Shown here: positions 52,938-64,000 of the stretch, piece after piece | How the letters are laid out: each line of letters starts with the position of its first letter | How positions within the stretch are numbered: position 1 is the stretch's first letter | Assembly: GCF_000633255.1 (NCBI RefSeq) | Contig: NZ_AYMJ01000015.1 | Span: forward strand, 310,001-374,000 | DNA: 64,000 nucleotides | Direction: 5' to 3' | Source: Pseudomonas sp. H1h | GTDB taxonomy: Bacteria > Pseudomonadota > Gammaproteobacteria > Pseudomonadales > Pseudomonadaceae | Notes under the pieces: model-generated | Seen by the model: only the letters and a program-made list of their open reading frames with translations | Told to the model about the DNA's origin: nothing | The model's database searches: none | Translations under genes and position numbers: made by a program

Positions 52938-53983
52938 GGGCTGTCCGTCTGCCCCACCGGCACCAGATCAACGAGTTCGCGCACCAATACGGTGGCGAAG
53001 CATCCGGCCGGGAGGACGAATTCCAGTTGCAGAATGTCAGGCTGGGGATAATGCCACGACAACCCGCCAATGGGCAGCCGCAGGATGCGTCGTTCGTGGC
53101 TCATTCCAGCATTGATCAACCAATCGCGCAGATCCGCTTCACGCTCGGCGATCCCCTGCTCCAGTTCATGGACAGCGCCTGCGGTCGGCGAGTCACCTTC
53201 GCCCCACTGCGGACCGGTCGGGTGCAGATCGAGAATCGCCAGGCGCGGATCACTGCATTCGGCCTCACCGGCCGGAAAAAAACTGCGACTGTCGGTGAAC
53301 GCCAGCAGATCGCCCACCTGCGCCTGCTGCCAGGTGCCGTCGGCAACCCGCGCGGCCAGCACTTGATTGAACAGAAAACTGCGCGCCGTCGACAGCAAAC
53401 GCGAGCGCACATTGCGCTGCTCCGGCAAGGCCTTGCGCGCCGCCCAGGCACGCGCATCAACGACGTTGCCGCCGTCATGGCCGAAACGCTGGGCGCCGAA
53501 ATAGTTGGGAATGCCTTGCTTGGCGATCAGTTGCAGACGCTGTTCGATCGCCGCCTTGTCGCCAGCAAACTGGGTCAAGCGCAAGGTAAAGCCGTTGGCC
53601 GAATGCGCACCGCGTTGCAGCTTGCGTTTGTGGCGCGTGGTCTTGAGGATCTTCAGCGTGTCGTTTTCCGCCGCCGACAGGTCCGGATCAGCCTTGCCCG
53701 GCAGCTGCACACTGAACCACTGACGGGTCAGCGCCTGACGATCCTTGAGCCCGGCATAGCTGACGGTGCGCAATGGCACGCCAGCCGCCTTGGCAATCCG
53801 CCGCGCTGCTTCCTCGGTGTTCAGACCGCGTTTTTCCACCCAGATCCACAGATGTTCGCCATCGCCGCTGAACGGGATATCGAGCACTTCATCGACCTGA
53901 AAATCTTCGGCGATGGCTTTCAGTACTGCAGTACCGAGGGGTTCGCCATAGGCGCGCGGGCCGAGCAGTTGCAGTTCGTTCAT
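52925..53983 (-). CDS. truD: tRNA pseudouridine(13) synthase TruD
   Basis: A 352-residue TruD that converts uridine 13 of tRNA-Glu to pseudouridine. The catalytic Asp81 lies in [32 protein letters not shown] and [18 protein letters not shown] are the other family motifs. Its ATG overlaps the ispF stop by four bases. Confidence 0.97.
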
Positions 53984-54453
53984 GCGCGCAGCAACAAGGC
54001 AACGGAATGCACGGCAATGCCTTCTTCGCGTCCGACAAAGCCAAGCTTTTCGGTGGTGGTAGCTTTCACGTTCACTTGGTCCAACTCAACTTGAAGATCG
54101 GCGGCGATCAACGCGCGCATCGATTCGATATGCGGGGCCATTTTCGGTGCCTGGGCAACGATGGTGTTGTCGACGTTGCCGATTTTCCAGCCCTTGGCGT
54201 GGATCAACGCGACCACATGACGCAGCAGCACACGGCTGTCGGCGCCCTTGAATTGCGGGTCGGTGTCCGGAAAGTGTTTGCCGATATCACCCAACGCAGC
54301 CGCACCGAGCAAGGCATCGCTCAAAGCGTGCAGCAGGACGTCACCGTCGGAGTGAGCGAGCAGCCCGAAGCCGTGTGCAATGCGCACGCCGCCCAGAGTA
54401 ATGAAATCGCCTTCAGCGAAACGGTGCACATCGTAGCCGTGGCCAATACGCAT
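53980..54453 (-). CDS. ispF: 2-C-methyl-D-erythritol 2,4-cyclodiphosphate synthase
   Basis: A 157-residue IspF of the non-mevalonate isoprenoid pathway. Metal-binding [12 protein letters not shown] (Asp8, His10) and [29 protein letters not shown] are visible. The usual start is ATG 54453, but a run of eight U immediately precedes it and no ribosome site is visible. An in-frame ATG at 54498 overlapping the fghA stop (TAATG) would add 15 residues across a terminator-like hairpin. Confidence 0.95.
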   Translation of the reverse strand: MRIGHGYDVHRFAEGDFITLGGVRIAHGFGLLAHSDGDVLLHALSDALLGAAALGDIGKHFPDTDPQFKGADSRVLLRHVVALIHAKGWKIGNVDNTIVAQAPKMAPHIESMRALIAADLQVELDQVNVKATTTEKLGFVGREEGIAVHSVALLLRA

Positions 54454-54461
54454 AAAAAAAA

Positions 54462-54483
54462 CGCCCCGATTTTTGTCAGGGCG
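54462..54483 (-). promoter_or_regulatory. Terminator-like hairpin abutting the ispF start
   Basis: Minus strand CGCCCTGA-caaaaa-TCGGGGCG followed by exactly eight T and then the ispF ATG. It may end the adhC-fghA transcript or act as an attenuator for ispF. Confidence 0.7.
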
Positions 54484-54497
54484 TGATTCTACCTGCA

Positions 54498-55343
54498 TTA
54501 GGCCCGAAGGGCGCGTGCGTGATGCTGCAAGTGGTCGTCAACGAAGCTTGAGATGAAAAAATAGCTGTGGTCGTAGCCCGGTTGCAGGCGCAACGTCAGC
54601 GCATGGCCCGCTTGTTTTGCCGCTTGTTGCAGAGCCTCGGGTTTGAGCTGGTTTTCAAGGAAATCATCGCGATCCCCCTGATCGACCAACAACGGCAGTT
54701 TCTCGTCGGCCTCTGCAATCAGCGCGCAGGCATCCCATTCTTTCCACTTGGAGCGGTCTTCACCCAGATAACGGGAGAACGCCTTCTGCCCCCAAGGGCA
54801 GTCCATCGGATTGTTGATCGGCGAAAACGCCGACACCGACTGGTAGCGTCCCGGATTGCGCAGCGCACAGACCAACGCACCGTGGCCGCCCATGGAGTGG
54901 CCGCTGATACTGCGTTTGTCCGACGCCGGGAAATGCGCCTCGACCAGCGCAGGTAATTCCTGCACAACGTAATCATGCATCCGATAGTGCCGCGACCACG
55001 GTTCCTGCGTGGCGTTCAGGTAGAACCCCGCGCCAAGGCCGAAATCCCAGGCGCCATCCGGGTCACCCGGTACATCCGGGCCACGCGGACTGGTGTCCGG
55101 CGCGACGATGATCAGGCCAAGTTCGGCCGCCATGCGCATCGCTCCGGCCTTCTGCATGAAGTTCTCGTCGGTGCAGGTCAGCCCCGACAACCAGTACAGC
55201 ACCGGCAACTGACCGCCCTGCTCCGCTTGTGGCGGCAGGTACACGGCAAACACCATGTCACAACCGAGCACCTCGGAGCGGTGGCGATAGCGCTTGTGCC
55301 AACCCCCGAAACTTTTCTGACAGGAGATGTTTTCCAGACTCAT
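54498..55343 (-). CDS. fghA: S-formylglutathione hydrolase
   Basis: A 281-residue esterase D family hydrolase that converts S-formylglutathione to formate and glutathione. The nucleophile Ser150 is in [11 protein letters not shown], with [12 protein letters not shown] around the oxyanion hole and YDHSYFF carrying the catalytic His. It lies 65 bases downstream of the formaldehyde dehydrogenase adhC, forming a detoxification pair. Confidence 0.96.
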   Translation of the reverse strand: MSLENISCQKSFGGWHKRYRHRSEVLGCDMVFAVYLPPQAEQGGQLPVLYWLSGLTCTDENFMQKAGAMRMAAELGLIIVAPDTSPRGPDVPGDPDGAWDFGLGAGFYLNATQEPWSRHYRMHDYVVQELPALVEAHFPASDKRSISGHSMGGHGALVCALRNPGRYQSVSAFSPINNPMDCPWGQKAFSRYLGEDRSKWKEWDACALIAEADEKLPLLVDQGDRDDFLENQLKPEALQQAAKQAGHALTLRLQPGYDHSYFFISSFVDDHLQHHARALRA

Positions 55344-55408
55344 GTAAAGACTCCTACGCGGTCACGGCTAAAAGCTTTCAACGCTTGTAGCCGTGGCGCC
55401 ACGAATGA

Positions 55409-57534
<2,126 letters not shown>

Positions 57535-57579
57535 ACAGTCATCGGTGTGTCAGCAAAGTATTGGTTGGCTGAAACATCG

Positions 57580-57678
57580 CCTTCGCGAGCAGGCTCGCTC
57601 CCACAGTGGATCCTCAGTGGATGCAAATTTGTGTTCGGCGTCATTCAAAGGTGGGAGCGAGCCTGCTCGCGAAAGCGA
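57580..57678. repeat. REPIN
   Basis: CCTTCGCGAGCAGGCTCGCT near 57580-57599 and inverted partner GGGAGCGAGCCTGCTCGCGA near 57653-57672. It lies in the convergent gap between gfnR and ispD. Confidence 0.87.
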
Positions 57679-57698
57679 TCTGACAGGCGCCACTGCAC

Positions 57699-58406
57699 TC
57701 AGCGGCGGTTAGCCCAACGCTGGCGCAGCCATTCGAGGTCTTCAGGCCGGGTGACCTTGAGGTTGTCCGCCCGACCTTCGATCAGGCGTGGCGCCAGGCC
57801 GGCCCACTCCATCGCCGAGGCTTCATCGGTGATCAGCGCATCAGCCACCAGGCTATCCGCCAACGCCCGATGCAGCGCGCCGAGACGGAACATCTGTGGC
57901 GTGTAGGCCTGCCAGATCACGCTGCGATCGACGGTTTCGACCACACGACCGTGCTTGTCGATGCGTTTAAGCGTGTCGCGTGCCGGCACTGCCAGCAGGC
58001 CACCCACCGGGTCATGCGCCAGCTCAGCCAGCAGTTTGTCGAGATCGTCGCGACTCAGGTTGGGCCGTGCCGCATCGTGCACCAGCACCCAATCCTCATC
58101 GTCGGCCCCTTGCGCATGCAGATGCAGCAAGGCGTTGAGCACCGACCCGGAACGCTCCGAGGCGCCCTCGACGCGCTGAATCCGCGAATCGCTGGCGCAC
58201 GCCAGGTTTGGCCAATAAGGATCATCAACAGCAAGACTGACCACCAGGCCCTTGAGGCTCGGATGATCAAGAAAACAGCCAAGGCTGTGTTCAAGAATTG
58301 TGCGTCCGCCCAGTTGCAGGTATTGCTTGGGACGGTCCGCGGCCATTCGGGCACCGACGCCCGCGGCAGGAATCACGGCCCAGAAGGCCGGCAGGGAATC
58401 GATCAT
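57699..58406 (-). CDS. ispD: 2-C-methyl-D-erythritol 4-phosphate cytidylyltransferase
   Basis: A 235-residue IspD of the isoprenoid pathway. The nucleotide-binding N-terminus is AVIPAAGVGARMAADRPKQYL (about 8-28), with VLVHDAARPNLS near the middle as the catalytic Asp-containing motif. The start overlaps the ftsB stop by four bases, the usual ftsB-ispD coupling. Confidence 0.97.
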   Translation of the reverse strand: MIDSLPAFWAVIPAAGVGARMAADRPKQYLQLGGRTILEHSLGCFLDHPSLKGLVVSLAVDDPYWPNLACASDSRIQRVEGASERSGSVLNALLHLHAQGADDEDWVLVHDAARPNLSRDDLDKLLAELAHDPVGGLLAVPARDTLKRIDKHGRVVETVDRSVIWQAYTPQMFRLGALHRALADSLVADALITDEASAMEWAGLAPRLIEGRADNLKVTRPEDLEWLRQRWANRR

Positions 58407-58681
58407 TGGGCCAACTGGTAAAGGGTTTCACCGTCCTTGACCATGCCCAGCTCATGGCGAGCCCGTTCTTCAACGGTCTCCATGCCTTTCTTCAGTTCGC
58501 TGACTTCCGCGTCCATCACCCGGTTGCGCTCCAGCAGGGCTTCGTTCTCGGCGTGTTGATCAGCAATCTGCTGATTCAGCTCGGCAACCTGCGCCAGACT
58601 GCCATTGCCCACCCACAGGCGGTACTGCAGACCGGCCAGCAGCAAGAGCAAAACGAGAAACAACCAGTAAGGACTGCGCAT
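58403..58681 (-). CDS. ftsB: Cell division protein FtsB
   Basis: A 92-residue bitopic membrane protein of the divisome. It has an N-terminal transmembrane helix (SPYWLFLVLLLLLAGLQYRLW, about 3-23), then a coiled coil (VAELNQQIADQHAENEALLERNRVMDAEVSELKKG) and the conserved ARHELGMVKDGETLYQ. It acts with FtsL and FtsQ. A 160-base palindromic region separates it from eno. Confidence 0.96.
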   Translation of the reverse strand: MRSPYWLFLVLLLLLAGLQYRLWVGNGSLAQVAELNQQIADQHAENEALLERNRVMDAEVSELKKGMETVEERARHELGMVKDGETLYQLAQ

Positions 58682-58847
58682 CGAATATCAGGTATCCAGT
58701 GAAAAAAGACAGCCATGCCAAAACTTTGAAACGTCTGATAGCACGAAGCCTGGAAGATCCAGGCTTGTGCATATAAGGCATCAGATTAGTGGCAAATCCA
58801 TCGCTGTCACGACTTTTCCGACACAATCCGGTGTCTTTTTTACCATC

Positions 58848-59007
58848 AGTGCCTTGCTTCACCAATACGCTTCACTTTTGGCGAGTGACTGTTGCCGTCA
58901 AGCAAGGCGCCGCGACGAGTCATAGCGCGCTATGGCGAGGAGCGGCAACGCAGCATGACGGTAACAGGCGCCGCCAAAATGAAGCAGTATGGGTGAGGCA
59001 GGGCACT
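58848..59007. repeat. Long imperfect palindrome between eno and ftsB
   Basis: About 160 bases with dyad symmetry centred on CATAGCGCGCTATG (58921-58934). Matching outer arms include AGTGCC / GGCACT, GCTTCACTTTTGGCG / CGCCAAAATGAAGC and CTGTTGCCGTCA / TGACGGTAACAG. No reading frame is supported. The element may be a repeat family or an RNA structure after eno. Confidence 0.75.
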
Positions 59008-59010
59008 TAC

Positions 59011-60438
<1,428 letters not shown>

Positions 60439-60456
60439 TTACCGGAGAAATGAGGT

Positions 60457-62961
<2,505 letters not shown>

Positions 62962-63214
62962 TTAAAGCGGTACGAGCCGCCGGGGAAAGCGAAGGAAGGC
63001 CGAAGCCCCCGATCACCTGCATTAATCACAGTGCACCTTTCAAAAAAACCGCCGCGTTGGGACAGACCGGCAGATAAAACACCGGTACGTTGCTCGCTAC
63101 ACATTTTTTGGAATCGCCCAGCAAAGACTGCTTGGTAATCGGCAACTCCTGCAATTCAGGCGAATCCACAGAAGTTGTATCAAGAAGGGAGCGTAGTCTA
63201 CCGGAATGCTCCTT

Positions 63215-64000
63215 TCAGCTCAAACCTTGATCTTCGTCTGTTGCCTGCCAATGCAATTTCCAGCCGTCCTGCACATTGCCATCAAGACCCGGCAGGTTCG
63301 CCACCGCGAGCAATTCTTCGCCGCAAAACAGCAGCGGCAATCTGCCACGGACAAAGGCCGGGACCGCGCGCTCATTGAGCAGGCGCTTGAGATCGCGGTG
63401 GCCGCGCTCCGCCAGATGCATGACTTCGCCGCCCTGCCGATAGCGAATCTGCAACGGCCCGATGGGAGTCTGCCCGCTGAACATGACACGCCCGTTATTC
63501 GGCAAATGGAGTGGCGTCGACGGATCAGGCCACTCAACGCTGACCGCTGGCGCGAGCAGCCAGTCGCCACTCAGCCACCATATCCGGCCGGCGCTGCGAT
63601 GCAGCTCGCCATCGGCCAGACGCCACACGGGGGAAGCATCATTGGCCGCGTCGCAAAGAGTGGCCCAACCCGACCAGTGGTCAGTGTCCGGCAGTCGGGT
63701 CAACGGTGCGAGCCAATGGCTGAGCGCGTTGCGCTGACGAGCGGCGGACAATGTTGTCAGTGGCGCCAGTGCCAGCGACGGCAGGCCAAGCCATTGAAAT
63801 TCACTCGGCAAAGCAGCTTGTGCCAGATCGATCTGCGCCAGCTCATAGAGCAAACCTTGCGCCTCACGCAGATGCGCTGCGCTGCGGGCCATGCTCGCCT
63901 GCGCCTGCGGCCAGCGTTCGGTCAGCGCCGGCATGACCTGATGGCGCAGGTAATTGCGCGAGAACTGCCGATTCTGGTTTGACGGGTCTTCGATCCAGCG
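63215..64000 (-). CDS. tilS: tRNA(Ile)-lysidine synthase TilS (C-terminal part, cut by window)
   Basis: The reading frame continues beyond the window end, with RWIEDPSNQNRQFSRNYLRH read from 64000 downwards. This is the conserved end of the catalytic domain of TilS, which places lysidine on cytidine 34 of tRNA-Ile2. The visible 261 residues cover this end, the middle domain and the C-terminal domain (IRYRQGGEVMHLAERGHRDLKRL is typical). The N-terminal ATP-binding loop lies outside. Confidence 0.93.
   Translation of the reverse strand, partial: RWIEDPSNQNRQFSRNYLRHQVMPALTERWPQAQASMARSAAHLREAQGLLYELAQIDLAQAALPSEFQWLGLPSLALAPLTTLSAARQRNALSHWLAPLTRLPDTDHWSGWATLCDAANDASPVWRLADGELHRSAGRIWWLSGDWLLAPAVSVEWPDPSTPLHLPNNGRVMFSGQTPIGPLQIRYRQGGEVMHLAERGHRDLKRLLNERAVPAFVRGRLPLLFCGEELLAVANLPGLDGNVQDGWKLHWQATDEDQGLS

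Overview
The window is a chromosomal segment of a fluorescent Pseudomonas (P. fluorescens group). This rests on gene order and protein character. The left flank has fpr/finR, dgkA, erdR, a DTW-domain tRNA enzyme, recX, recA and cinA. The right flank has mutS, fdxA, rsmZ, rpoS, nlpD, pcm, surE, truD, ispF, fghA, adhC, gfnR, ispD, ftsB, eno, kdsA, pyrG and tilS. Both match the order known from Pseudomonas genomes. REP/REPIN palindromes of the type GTGGGAGCGAGCCTGCTCGC are scattered through intergenic gaps, as is usual in this group. No tRNA, rRNA, CRISPR array, transposase or integrase was seen.

Between cinA (ends near 9.9 kb) and mutS (starts at 45.7 kb) lies a bacteriocin island of about 35 kb, entirely on the minus strand. 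It encodes two complete headless contractile phage tails (R-type tailocins) in tandem. Reading in the direction of transcription it has: a LexA/PrtR-like self-cleaving repressor (44.8-45.5 kb); a putative promoter and operator cluster (44.60-44.66 kb); a leader of about 390 nt with an intrinsic terminator; an orphan tail-fibre chaperone; a holin; a Com-like zinc ribbon protein; and an LlpA-type lectin-like bacteriocin (42.1-42.9 kb). Next comes a P2-like tail module (28.8-41.9 kb: V, W, J, I, H, fibre chaperone, FI sheath, FII tube, E/E', tape measure, U, X, D). Then comes a Mu-like tail module (18.8-28.6 kb: gp37, gp38, sheath, tube, gp41/42, tape measure, gp43-gp48), an array of five paralogous tail-fibre genes with their chaperones (11.06-18.76 kb), and one terminal lysis cassette (GH19 endolysin, Rz, embedded Rz1). 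Capsid, portal, terminase, replication and integration genes are absent, so these are tailocins and not a prophage.

The likely working is as follows. DNA damage activates RecA, whose gene with its LexA box sits at the far end of the island. RecA triggers autocleavage of the repressor, and one long transcription unit is expressed. The two particle types would share a single regulator, a single holin and a single endolysin/spanin set, with holin and endolysin at opposite ends. Features visible directly in the bases include: a programmed -1 frameshift in the tail-assembly chaperone gene of each tailocin; tandem 41-residue repeats in the Mu-like tape measure; several hairpin/U-tract terminators inside the operon; and a five-member fibre array with a shared virion-attachment end and different receptor-binding ends.

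The right flank holds rsmZ, a regulatory RNA of the Gac/Rsm system, with its GacA upstream site, followed by housekeeping operons for stress sigma factor RpoS, isoaspartate repair, isoprenoid synthesis, glutathione-dependent formaldehyde detoxification, and CTP, KDO and enolase synthesis. tilS is cut by the window end.
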